Of a stretch of DNA of 5,339 bases, positions 1 to 5,339 are shown in pieces. The number at the start of each line of letters is the position of its first letter. The first letter of the stretch is position 1. A model generated the notes under the pieces. It was given only the letters and a program-made list of their open reading frames with translations, was not told the DNA's origin and did not search any database. Made by a program: the position numbers and the translations under genes. Source of the DNA: Peptococcaceae bacterium (lineage in GTDB: Bacteria; Bacillota; Peptococcia; Peptococcales; Peptococcaceae). The stretch covers positions 1-5,339 of the forward strand of contig JAFNVD010000074.1 in assembly GCA_017383785.1 (NCBI GenBank), written 5' to 3'.

Positions 1-454
1 GCCCTACTTCTAAGAGCTTTTTGTCAATGCTAAATAAACCATGATACATATTGGAATAGATAATCGGCATCCCCATTACAAACGAACACAATGTAGAAAT
101 ATGAGCACTGCCTACCCACAATAGTGCCAGAATGATAAAGGATGCTACCGGAGTAGCCTTCATCACACTAATCATCGGTGCCCAAAAGTTGTGTACAAAG
201 TTGAACTTCCAAGCCAGAAATGCTAGCACTGTACCAAAGATAAATGCCAGTACAAACCCTAGCATAATGCGATACAGCGATACCCCTATACTAAACCAGT
301 AATTCGAATCCTGCATCAAAAAAAACAATGTTTCAGCTGTACGTAACGGTGAAACCAATAGAAGCTCATGTCCCAGCCAGACACTCGCCATCTGCCATAG
401 AAAAAGCCAGACCAAAACAATGGCTGGCTTTTTTAATTTTTGTTTCATACTCAT
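1..454 (-). CDS. ABC transporter permease, NitT/TauT (SsuC/TauC-like) family, 3' part missing
   Basis: This is the inner-membrane channel subunit of an ABC importer. The frame is open from ATG at 454 to the window edge, giving 151 residues without a stop. Hydrophobic segments lie at about residues 11-28, 58-82, 101-115 and 121-135. The stretch SVMKATPVASFIILALLWVG (96-115) resembles the conserved TM core of SsuC/TauC-type permeases. The visible protein ends at LFSIDKKLLEVG, where the EAA loop that docks on the ATPase begins, so roughly the last 100 residues are off the edge. ATG 454 is preferred over the in-frame ATG 448 because a weak GTGAAG site (463-468) sits 8 nt upstream of it. The gene follows the binding protein after 20 bp with no separate promoter visible, so the two are likely co-transcribed. 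Its codons 8-18 form a terminator-like hairpin. The family call is firm; the transported substrate is unknown. Confidence 0.9.
   Translation of the reverse strand, partial: MSMKQKLKKPAIVLVWLFLWQMASVWLGHELLLVSPLRTAETLFFLMQDSNYWFSIGVSLYRIMLGFVLAFIFGTVLAFLAWKFNFVHNFWAPMISVMKATPVASFIILALLWVGSAHISTLCSFVMGMPIIYSNMYHGLFSIDKKLLEVG
401..434 (-). terminator. Terminator-like stem-loop inside the start of the permease gene
   Basis: AAAAAGCCAG (401-410) is perfectly complementary to CTGGCTTTTT (424-433). The stem extends inward by CCA (412-414) with TGG (421-423), with A411 bulged and a 6-nt loop. Read on the minus strand, the GC-rich stem is followed by a run of five T. Read on the plus strand, the T-tract is longer (TTTTTTAATTTTT), so the element could act in either direction. 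It lies about 40-75 bp past the stop codon of the binding-protein gene and within the permease reading frame. It may be an attenuator, an mRNA-stabilising 3' end for the upstream gene, or a chance product of Lys-rich then Phe/Leu-rich codons. No transcript entering from the left on the plus strand is known here. Confidence 0.4.
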
Positions 455-474
455 AGATTTTGCTTCACTTACAC

Positions 475-1461
475 TTATGGGATATAATAGAACGCTGCAT
501 CCGGCAGAGCACCGCCTACTGCTTTTGGATTCGCAGCAGCCAATACACCCAGATAGCCTTCCATATTGGCTTTCATTTCCTCGCCGCCCATAAATACAAT
601 ATTGCAGGCTGGGATTGCTTTTTCAGCAATTGCGGCATTGGCAATAATACCGTAATCTGCAACCAGTTGAGCAGCATCGGCTACATTTTCATTTACATAG
701 TTGATAGATGCTTTGTATTCTTTCAAGAATGTATCTACCGCTTTTTTGTTGTTTTCCAATACTTCATTGCGTACAATTACACAACCTGTAATCAGGTCTG
801 TACCGCCTTCACCCTGAATGTTTGCCCATTCTTTGGTTACATCCAATGCTACACGCAAATCACTTACCTGAGCCATTGCCGCTGTTACCATAGGCTGAGG
901 CAGCATTGCTACATCACATAAGCCCTGTTTCAATGCAGCTACTACTTCAGTTGCTTCGGATTTGTATTCGATGGTTACATCAGTTTCAGGATTCAAACCA
1001 TTAGAGGTAAGCAAATAATTTAAAGTATATTCAGGAGTAGTACCTTTCCCTGTACTTACAATTGTTTTACCTGCCAAATCAGCCACGCTCTGAATAGATT
1101 CGCCGCCTGCTTCTAAAATGTACAGTACACCTTTGGTGTTTACAGCCAATACACTGATGTCACCTTCTGTTTTGTTGTACAATACACTTGCCAGGTTACA
1201 AGGCACAGCTGCAATATCCACATCACCATTTACAATTTTACCGGTGATTTCATCGGCAGCGCCAACCAATTCAAATGTATAATCTACTTCTGTGCTTTCT
1301 GCTTCACTGTCAGCCATTAATTTTACCATACCAATACCGGTAGGCCCTGTCATTGCCACTACGCTCAATTCTGCTTTTTTACCTGCACCACAACCGGCCA
1401 ATACGCCACCCAGTAAAGCGATGCATAATAAGATTGATACTAATTTTCGCATGTTTTTCAT
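475..1461 (-). CDS. ABC transporter substrate-binding lipoprotein, NitT/TauT (NMT1/SsuA-like) family
   Basis: Extracytoplasmic solute-binding protein that delivers ligand to the permease encoded just downstream. The mature protein would be lipid-anchored: MKNMRKL, a hydrophobic run and the lipobox LAGC (residues 21-24) form a type II signal peptide. Next come VVAMTGPTGIGMVKLM (about 35-50), a GPTGxG motif common at the start of this COG0715 family, then the alternating segments of a two-lobed periplasmic-binding fold, for example DVDIAAVPCNLASVLYN and GLCDVAMLPQPMVTAAM. With this start the protein has 328 residues, a usual length for the family. The frame also allows ATG at 1470, three codons earlier, but the GAGAGG site abuts that codon directly and sits 9 nt before ATG 1461, so 1461 is the better start. 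The ligand could be a sulfonate, taurine, nitrate, a thiamine-type pyrimidine or something else; nothing visible decides it. Divergent from the pyr operon. Confidence 0.9.
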   Translation of the reverse strand: MKNMRKLVSILLCIALLGGVLAGCGAGKKAELSVVAMTGPTGIGMVKLMADSEAESTEVDYTFELVGAADEITGKIVNGDVDIAAVPCNLASVLYNKTEGDISVLAVNTKGVLYILEAGGESIQSVADLAGKTIVSTGKGTTPEYTLNYLLTSNGLNPETDVTIEYKSEATEVVAALKQGLCDVAMLPQPMVTAAMAQVSDLRVALDVTKEWANIQGEGGTDLITGCVIVRNEVLENNKKAVDTFLKEYKASINYVNENVADAAQLVADYGIIANAAIAEKAIPACNIVFMGGEEMKANMEGYLGVLAAANPKAVGGALPDAAFYYIP

Positions 1462-1470
1462 AGAAAACAT

Positions 1471-1476
1471 CCTCTC
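1471..1476 (-). promoter_or_regulatory. Shine-Dalgarno site that sets the binding-protein start
   Basis: Minus-strand GAGAGG directly touches the ATG at 1470 (no spacer) and lies 9 nt upstream of the in-frame ATG at 1461. Only the second spacing is workable for initiation, which favours a 328-residue protein over a 331-residue one. Confidence 0.7.
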
Positions 1477-1481
1477 TTTCT

Positions 1482-1500
1482 GAAACAGGGAACCCGTTTC
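1482..1500. repeat. Imperfect 19-bp palindrome upstream of the transporter genes (candidate operator)
   Basis: GAAAC at 1482-1486 pairs with GTTTC at 1496-1500, and GG (1488-1489) pairs with CC (1493-1494), around a centre at 1491. Seven of nine positions are symmetric. It lies between the predicted importer promoter and the ribosome site, where a dimeric repressor could block transcription. As RNA the loop would be tight, so a DNA-binding site is more plausible than a hairpin. No regulator gene is in the window, so its function is inferred only from position and symmetry. Confidence 0.35.
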
Positions 1501-1526
1501 TGTTTTTCTTGATTTGTATATACCCT

Positions 1527-1555
1527 ATTTTACTACAGGAATCACAAATAGACAA
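1527..1555 (-). promoter_or_regulatory. Predicted sigma-A promoter for the ABC importer operon
   Basis: On the minus strand TTGTCT (1555-1550) is followed after 17 bp by TAAAAT (1532-1527). The -35 matches four of six consensus bases and the -10 five of six. Transcription would begin near 1520 and leave an untranslated leader of about 60 nt that contains the palindrome at 1482-1500. The leader is too short for most riboswitches, and I do not see the TPP-riboswitch CTGAGA signature. Confidence 0.45.
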
Positions 1556-1561
1556 ACAAAA

Positions 1562-1586
1562 TTGCCATAATTTTTTTATATGGCGA
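1562..1586. repeat. Inverted repeat in the divergent control region
   Basis: GCCATA (1564-1569) is the exact reverse complement of TATGGC (1579-1584), around a T-rich 9-nt spacer. A T-G wobble and a T-A pair can extend it outward. It lies just upstream of the predicted importer -35 box and about 120 bp before the pyr -35. No T-tract follows the stem, so it does not look like a terminator. It may bind a regulator, or be chance in an AT-rich region. Confidence 0.25.
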
Positions 1587-1706
1587 ATAAAGGCCTTCAC
1601 AGCAAGATCTTTTTATCGTATTTTGCCGTCATACAATTGCCCTCAAACTATAGATACATCGGCATTTACAGGAATAATTTTCTTGTGGTTTAGATTCGAG
1701 TACTGA

Positions 1707-1735
1707 TTGACGATACGAATACGCTATGTTACAAT
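1707..1735 (+). promoter_or_regulatory. Predicted sigma-A promoter of the pyr operon, extended -10
   Basis: TTGACG (1707-1712) is separated by exactly 17 bp from TACAAT (1730-1735). A TG dinucleotide at 1727-1728, one base before the -10 hexamer, makes an extended -10 element. Both hexamers match five of six consensus positions. The start of transcription is expected near A1742, about 41 nt before the pyrC ATG. This is the best promoter in the window and is well placed to drive pyrC-pyrF-pyrE-pyrB. Confidence 0.75.
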
Positions 1736-1741
1736 AATTTG

Positions 1742-1782
1742 AGAAATAAGCGCCTAAAAAGGCATGCGGAAAGGAGATTTTT
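1742..1782 (+). promoter_or_regulatory. Short pyr operon leader with small hairpin and strong ribosome site
   Basis: The predicted leader holds a 4-bp hairpin, GCCT (1752-1755) and AGGC (1760-1763) with an AAAA loop. The Shine-Dalgarno AAGGAG (1771-1776) follows, 6 nt before ATG. There is no room for the antiterminator/terminator pair of a PyrR attenuator, no T-tract terminator, and no reading frame for a leader peptide. The hairpin does not cover the ribosome site, so pyrimidine control through this leader is not evident. Confidence 0.45.
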
Positions 1783-2997
1783 ATGACCAAAAATACATCT
1801 GTCAATGTTGTTTCTGCATCCTTAGCTTCTGATGTTGTTGACAGCATTCAAACATCGATTTCTACTTCTGATTTTTCTGCTATTGATTTTTCTCGCTGTG
1901 TGGTGTTACCGGGATTTTGCGATGTGCATGTACATTTAAGAGAGCCCGGGTTTTCTTATAAAGAAACCATCGCATCCGGCAGTTTGGCTTCAGCCAGAGG
2001 CGGTTACACCGCTGTGTGCAGTATGCCAAATCTGAATCCTGTGCCTGACAGCGTAGAGCATTTGAAAGCACAGCAAGATATTATCGATGACTCCGCCTGC
2101 ATTCATGTATATCCTTTCGCTTCTATCACTGTAGGGCAAAAAGGTGAAGTACTTTCTGACTTAGATGGAATGGCACCAAACACCATCGGCTTTTCCGATG
2201 ATGGCAAGGGCGTACAGTCCACAGAACTGATGCGAGACGCTATGTTGAAAGCCAAAGCATTGGGCAAACCGATTGTGGCTCATTGCGAGGTCAACGAGCT
2301 TTTGCGCGGCGGTTATATTCATGACGGTGCCTATGCCAAAGCACATGGACACCGCGGTATCTGTTCAGAAAGTGAATGGATGCATGTAGCACGAGACATT
2401 GAGCTTGTCAAAGAAATCGGCGTAAAATATCATGTTTGTCATATTTCTACCAAGGAAACTGTAGATTTAATCCGCAAGGCAAAAGCAGAAGGTGTCGATA
2501 TTACCTGTGAAACCGGCCCACATTATCTTGTTATGGATGACTCTATGCTGGAGGAACATGGCCGTTTCAAAATGAATCCTCCTCTGCGCAGCAAAGAAGA
2601 CCGCGAAGCCTTAGTGGCCGGGATTTTAGACGGTACCATCGATATGATTGCCACAGACCATGCCCCTCACTCTGCTGAGGAAAAAGGCAAAGGCCTAGAA
2701 GGCAGTGCATTCGGTGTTGTAGGTATTGAAACTGCATTCCCAATTCTGTACACCTATTTGGTAAAACCGGGCATCCTGTCTATGGAACGCCTGATTGAGC
2801 TGATGGTTATCAATCCAAGAAAGCGCTTTGACCTGCCATTTGGCTGTGACTATTCTATCTGGGATTTGGACGAGGCCTACACTGTAGATCCGAATGAATT
2901 TATTTCTTTAGGGAAAGCCACACCATTTGAAGGCTGGAACGTAAACGGGCGCTGCCTGGCTACTGTATGTGACGGAAAACTGATTTACAAACAATAA
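1783..2997 (+). CDS. pyrC: Dihydroorotase, class I (PyrC), with shortened N- and C-terminal beta domain
   Basis: Zinc amidohydrolase that cyclises N-carbamoyl-L-aspartate to L-dihydroorotate, the third step of UMP synthesis; cytosolic. The metal-site signature DVHVHLREPG gives H49 and H51, with R53 for substrate. MPNLNP (81-86), FSDDG (137-141, bridging Asp), VAHCE (H167), VCHIST (H220) and ATDHAPH (D292, H296) complete the class I active site, so the enzyme should be active. At 404 residues it is somewhat short: only about 46 residues precede the metal motif, and they are Ser/Thr-rich rather than the usual strand pair. Near the C terminus, RKRFDLPFGCDYSIWDLDEAYTV lacks the usual Gly-x-x-Ala-Asp-rich insert of the family. 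The start is fixed by AAGGAG 6 nt upstream and by an in-frame stop at 1747-1749 with no ATG between. First gene of the pyr operon; pyrF follows after 89 bp. Confidence 0.96.
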   Translation: MTKNTSVNVVSASLASDVVDSIQTSISTSDFSAIDFSRCVVLPGFCDVHVHLREPGFSYKETIASGSLASARGGYTAVCSMPNLNPVPDSVEHLKAQQDIIDDSACIHVYPFASITVGQKGEVLSDLDGMAPNTIGFSDDGKGVQSTELMRDAMLKAKALGKPIVAHCEVNELLRGGYIHDGAYAKAHGHRGICSESEWMHVARDIELVKEIGVKYHVCHISTKETVDLIRKAKAEGVDITCETGPHYLVMDDSMLEEHGRFKMNPPLRSKEDREALVAGILDGTIDMIATDHAPHSAEEKGKGLEGSAFGVVGIETAFPILYTYLVKPGILSMERLIELMVINPRKRFDLPFGCDYSIWDLDEAYTVDPNEFISLGKATPFEGWNVNGRCLATVCDGKLIYKQ

Positions 2998-3032
2998 TCC
3001 GGTATCACCTATACTACCGAACAACCTGGTGC

Positions 3033-3060
3033 AATATAACCAATTCAATATAACTAATTC
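3033..3060 (+). repeat. Two tandem 14-bp repeats in the pyrC-pyrF spacer
   Basis: AATATAACCAATTC (3033-3046) is followed directly by AATATAACTAATTC (3047-3060), a single mismatch, and then by a decayed partial third copy (AATAAATT, from 3061). The repeat sits 12 bp upstream of the pyrF ribosome site. It probably arose by replication slippage. It lengthens an AU-rich unstructured stretch before the pyrF start. Confidence 0.75.
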
Positions 3061-3086
3061 AATAAATTTGTTGGAGGCGTAAAGTA

Positions 3087-3791
3087 ATGGGCAAAGACGT
3101 AATTGTAGCATGTGACTTCGATTCTGCGGAAGCAACATTTGCTTTTCTGGACAAATTCGCAGATTGCAGTCGCAAACCTTTCGTAAAAATCGGCATGGAG
3201 CTTTATTATGCGGAAGGACCATCCATTGTAAAAGAAATCAAAGCACGCGGTCATAAAATCTTTCTGGATTTAAAACTGCATGACATTCCAAACACCGTAA
3301 AAAAAGCAATGGCTGTATTATCCGGTTTGGATGTAGATATCACAAATGTACATGCTGCCGGCACCACTCCTATGATGAAAGGAGCACTGGAAGGCTTGAC
3401 TCGTCCGGATGGCACTCGACCTCTCCTGATTGCAGTAACACAGCTTACCTCCACTGATGAAGAAACCATGCAGCGTGATTTGCTGATTCAGCATCCAATT
3501 GATGAAGTGGTTATGCATTATGCAGAAACTGCCAAAAATGCCGGCCTGGACGGTGTCGTATGCTCCCCTATGGAAGCCGGTAAAGTACACGAACGTTGCG
3601 GCGAAAAATTCCTCACCATTACCCCGGGGGTACGCTTTGCAGATAGCGAAATGGGTGACCAGAAACGTGTCATGACACCTGCTGCAGCCAAAGAAATCGG
3701 TTCTGACTATATCGTGGTAGGCCGTCCTATTACTTCTGCCGAAGACCCTGTGGCTGCATATGAACGCTGTGTAGCAGAGTTCTGCGACTAA
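3087..3791 (+). CDS. pyrF: Orotidine 5'-phosphate decarboxylase (PyrF)
   Basis: Decarboxylates OMP to UMP, the last step of the pathway, as a cytosolic TIM-barrel dimer. The N-terminal strand carries VACDFD (D10), then VKIGMEL with K34. The catalytic tetrad motif is FLDLKLHDIPNT: D61, K63 and D66, the last two part of the Asp-Lys-Asp-Lys network. VTQLTS (117-122) marks the pyrimidine-binding strand. TPGVR (179-183) and VVGRPI (210-215) form the phosphate-binding end. At 234 residues it matches the short bacterial form (B. subtilis type). GGAGG (3073-3077) lies 9 nt before the ATG. The gene lies between pyrC and pyrE; the 82-bp spacer to pyrE is T-rich and holds only a weak 4-bp GCAA/TTGC hairpin at 3793-3803, too small to count as a terminator. 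pyrF beside pyrE echoes the eukaryotic UMP synthase pairing. Confidence 0.97.
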   Translation: MGKDVIVACDFDSAEATFAFLDKFADCSRKPFVKIGMELYYAEGPSIVKEIKARGHKIFLDLKLHDIPNTVKKAMAVLSGLDVDITNVHAAGTTPMMKGALEGLTRPDGTRPLLIAVTQLTSTDEETMQRDLLIQHPIDEVVMHYAETAKNAGLDGVVCSPMEAGKVHERCGEKFLTITPGVRFADSEMGDQKRVMTPAAAKEIGSDYIVVGRPITSAEDPVAAYERCVAEFCD

Positions 3792-3873
3792 GCAATGGTT
3801 GCGTTTTAACGTTTTGCATTTTGTGTTTCGATTTGATTCACTGTAAATTTTATTTTAGATAGGAGATTCAATC

Positions 3874-4527
3874 ATGGAAGCTTATAAAAGAGAGTTTATT
3901 GAGTTTTTAGAAGAAGCCGGTGTATTAAAATTTGGTGATTTCGTTGCCAAATCCGGACGTAACATCCCTTACTTTATCAATGCAGGGATGATTAAAACCG
4001 GGGACCAGATTACAAAACTGGGCGAATTTTATGCAAAAGCATATTTCGATAAATTAGGCAAAAAAGACGCTGTTCTGTTTGGCCCTGCATATAAAGGTAT
4101 TCCACTGTCCATTTCTGCAGCAGTTGCGCTGTCCAAAAATGGATTGAACGTACCATTCTTCTTTAACCGCAAAGAAGTAAAAGACCACGGCGAAGGCGGC
4201 ACATTTGTAGGTTATACACCACAGGCCGGTGAAGAAGTAGTTATTATCGAAGACGTAATCACTGCCGGTACCGCAATTCGTGAATCTATGGAAATGATGA
4301 AAAACTTAGAAGGCGTAAAAGTAATCGCTACTTTCATCATGGTAGACCGTAAAGAAAAAGGCCAAGGCGAAAAAGGCGCTATGCAGGAAATTGAAGAACA
4401 GTTCGGCTTCCCTATCTACTCCATCGTTGATGTATATGACATCATCGAATACCTGGAAGAAGATCCTGCCAACGAAGAAAATGTAACTCGTATCAAAAAC
4501 TATCTTGCTGTGAATGGAGCAAAATAA
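3874..4527 (+). CDS. pyrE: Orotate phosphoribosyltransferase (PyrE), E. coli/yeast sequence type
   Basis: Transfers the ribose-phosphate of PRPP to orotate to give OMP, the substrate of PyrF; cytosolic dimer. The N-terminal hood includes LKFGDFVAKSGRNIPYFINAG (18-38), which contacts orotate. FGPAYKGIPL (69-78) is the PPi loop. FNRKEVKDHGEGG (97-109) is the flexible catalytic loop, with R99, K100, K103 and H105. VVIIEDVITAGTA (122-134) is the PRPP-binding motif with the acidic pair E126-D127. The ITAGTA ending is that of the E. coli/yeast type, whereas the Bacillus type, as I recall it, has STGGS. Length 217 residues is normal (E. coli 213). AGGAG (3861-3865) precedes the ATG by 8 nt. Its TAA stop shares one base with the pyrB ATG (TAATG), so translation of the two is probably coupled. 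Confidence 0.97.
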   Translation: MEAYKREFIEFLEEAGVLKFGDFVAKSGRNIPYFINAGMIKTGDQITKLGEFYAKAYFDKLGKKDAVLFGPAYKGIPLSISAAVALSKNGLNVPFFFNRKEVKDHGEGGTFVGYTPQAGEEVVIIEDVITAGTAIRESMEMMKNLEGVKVIATFIMVDRKEKGQGEKGAMQEIEEQFGFPIYSIVDVYDIIEYLEEDPANEENVTRIKNYLAVNGAK

Positions 4528-5339
4528 TGAAAAATTTGATGAGTATTACCGACCTGACAGTTGAAGAGATTGACGAATTGATGGCTGTAGCCGAAGATAT
4601 TATTGCAAACCCTGTAAAATATCAGGACTCCTGCCGTCACAAATTGCTGGCAACCTTGTTTTTCGAGCCATCCACTCGTACCCGTTTGAGTTTTGAAGCT
4701 GCTATGCATCGACTGGGCGGCAGTGTTATCGGGTTTAGTGACTCCGGCTCCTCCTCCTCTACCAAAGGGGAAAGCCTGTCCGATACAGCGCAGGTTGTTG
4801 GCAGTTATGTAGATATCATCGCAATGCGTCATCCAAAAGAAGGGGCTCCTGTAGTAGCGGCCCGCCGTGCCGGAGTACCGATTATCAACGCAGGCGATGG
4901 TTCTCACAACCATCCTACACAGACATTGACCGACTTATTGACCATCAAACGCACCAAAAATCGCTTTGATAACCTTACCATCGGTCTTTGCGGTGACTTG
5001 AAATTTGGACGTACTGTGCATTCCTTGGTAGAAGCTATGGCGCGTTATACAGGGGTTCAGTTTGTATTCATCTCCCCTGATGAATTAAAATTCCCAAGAT
5101 ATATCATCGAAGATGAGCTGGACAGCCGCGGTATTCCTTACAAAGAAGTAAGTACTTTAGAAGAAGTCATGCCGGAATTGGATGTACTGTATATGACCCG
5201 TGTACAGAAAGAACGCTTCTTCAATGAGGCAGATTATATCCGCTTGAAAGATACCTATATCCTGACACCTGACAAGCTGGTACCTGCAAAAGAAGATCTC
5301 ACCATCTTGCATCCACTGCCTCGTGTCAATGAAATCAGC
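4527..5339 (+). CDS. pyrB: Aspartate carbamoyltransferase catalytic chain (PyrB), 3' end missing
   Basis: Condenses carbamoyl phosphate with L-aspartate, the committed step of pyrimidine synthesis. The open frame gives 271 residues to the window edge; about 35-40 are missing against the usual 305-310. The carbamoyl-phosphate loop FEPSTRTRLSFE (46-57), the SSTKGES loop from the neighbouring subunit (K80), AMRHP (99-103), HNHPTQ with catalytic H129, GDLKFGRTVHS with R162, TRVQKERF (224-231) and LHPLPR (261-266) are all present, so the enzyme looks active. The TRVQKER form is that of E. coli-type catalytic chains that pair with PyrI. The ATG overlaps the pyrE stop by one base, and GGAG (4516-4519) inside pyrE lies 7 nt upstream; the alternative ATG at 4539 has no ribosome site. 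Confidence 0.96.
   Translation, partial: MKNLMSITDLTVEEIDELMAVAEDIIANPVKYQDSCRHKLLATLFFEPSTRTRLSFEAAMHRLGGSVIGFSDSGSSSSTKGESLSDTAQVVGSYVDIIAMRHPKEGAPVVAARRAGVPIINAGDGSHNHPTQTLTDLLTIKRTKNRFDNLTIGLCGDLKFGRTVHSLVEAMARYTGVQFVFISPDELKFPRYIIEDELDSRGIPYKEVSTLEEVMPELDVLYMTRVQKERFFNEADYIRLKDTYILTPDKLVPAKEDLTILHPLPRVNEIS

Noticed and set aside
460..921. 153-codon open frame on the plus strand
   Set aside because: It lies antisense within the binding-protein gene, its product is rich in Cys, Tyr and His with no domain, and it has no ribosome site. It is a shadow of the real gene.
1509..1706. 65-codon frame on the plus strand in the divergent control region
   Set aside because: It starts at TTG without a Shine-Dalgarno sequence, runs through the importer promoter, and has no recognisable protein features.
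1736..1741. AATTTG just after the pyr -10, like the initially transcribed bases of E. coli pyrBI that support UTP-dependent reiterative transcription
   Set aside because: It directly abuts the -10 hexamer, so the start should fall later, near 1742. A shifted -10 (TATGTT, 1725-1730) would allow it but has no matching -35.
2184..2200. CATCGG/CCGATG hairpin with a CTTTT loop
   Set aside because: It lies inside pyrC where the conserved metal-site segment IGFSDDG is encoded, has no T-tract, and is most simply explained by codon choice.
3000..3019. CGGTA/TACCG hairpin after the pyrC stop
   Set aside because: Only five pairs with a 10-nt loop and no T-run, so it is not a convincing terminator within an operon.
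3814..3861. Possible internal promoter before pyrE
   Set aside because: TTGCAT and TTGATT are present, but no good -10 lies at 16-18 bp from either one.
4500..4913. 137-codon open frame on the minus strand across the pyrE end and pyrB
   Set aside because: It is antisense to well-supported pyrB motifs, with an implausible composition and no domain.

Overview
The window carries two divergent transcription units separated by a 312-321 bp control region. The organism looks like a low-to-moderate GC Firmicute, most likely a Clostridia gut-type anaerobe. The reasons are strong AGGAG-type Shine-Dalgarno sites, a sigma-A type promoter, a Gram-positive style lipoprotein and protein-family resemblance. 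Genus cannot be fixed from the sequence alone.

Left part, minus strand (1-1461): the first two genes of an ABC importer of the nitrate/sulfonate/taurine/thiamine-precursor type (NitT/TauT, COG0715/COG0600). A lipoprotein substrate-binding protein (475-1461) is followed after a 20-bp gap by a permease that runs off the left edge (454 to 1). The ATPase gene is expected further left. The substrate cannot be read from the sequence. A terminator-like stem-loop lies inside the first codons of the permease (401-434) and could reduce permease transcription relative to the binding protein.

Control region (1462-1782): a convincing pyr promoter on the plus strand (TTGACG, 17 bp, extended -10 TGTTACAAT), a weaker minus-strand promoter for the importer, an imperfect 19-bp palindrome just upstream of the binding-protein ribosome site, and a 6-bp inverted repeat of unknown role. 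No PyrR-type attenuator is visible.

Right part, plus strand (1783-5339): a pyrimidine biosynthesis operon in the order pyrC-pyrF-pyrE-pyrB, cut by the right edge inside pyrB. PyrB makes carbamoyl-aspartate, PyrC closes it to dihydroorotate, PyrE adds PRPP to orotate, and PyrF decarboxylates OMP to UMP. Carbamoyl-phosphate synthase (carAB) and dihydroorotate dehydrogenase (pyrD/pyrK) are not in the window. PyrB is of the E. coli sequence type, which predicts a regulatory-chain gene (pyrI) just past the edge. PyrC is shortened at both ends of its composite beta domain.

Most of the window is ordinary housekeeping metabolism. I see no defence system, mobile element, CRISPR array or RNA gene, and no evidence of a wholly new system. 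The best leads are the hairpin inside the permease start, the trimmed PyrC, and the unknown control and substrate of the divergent pair.
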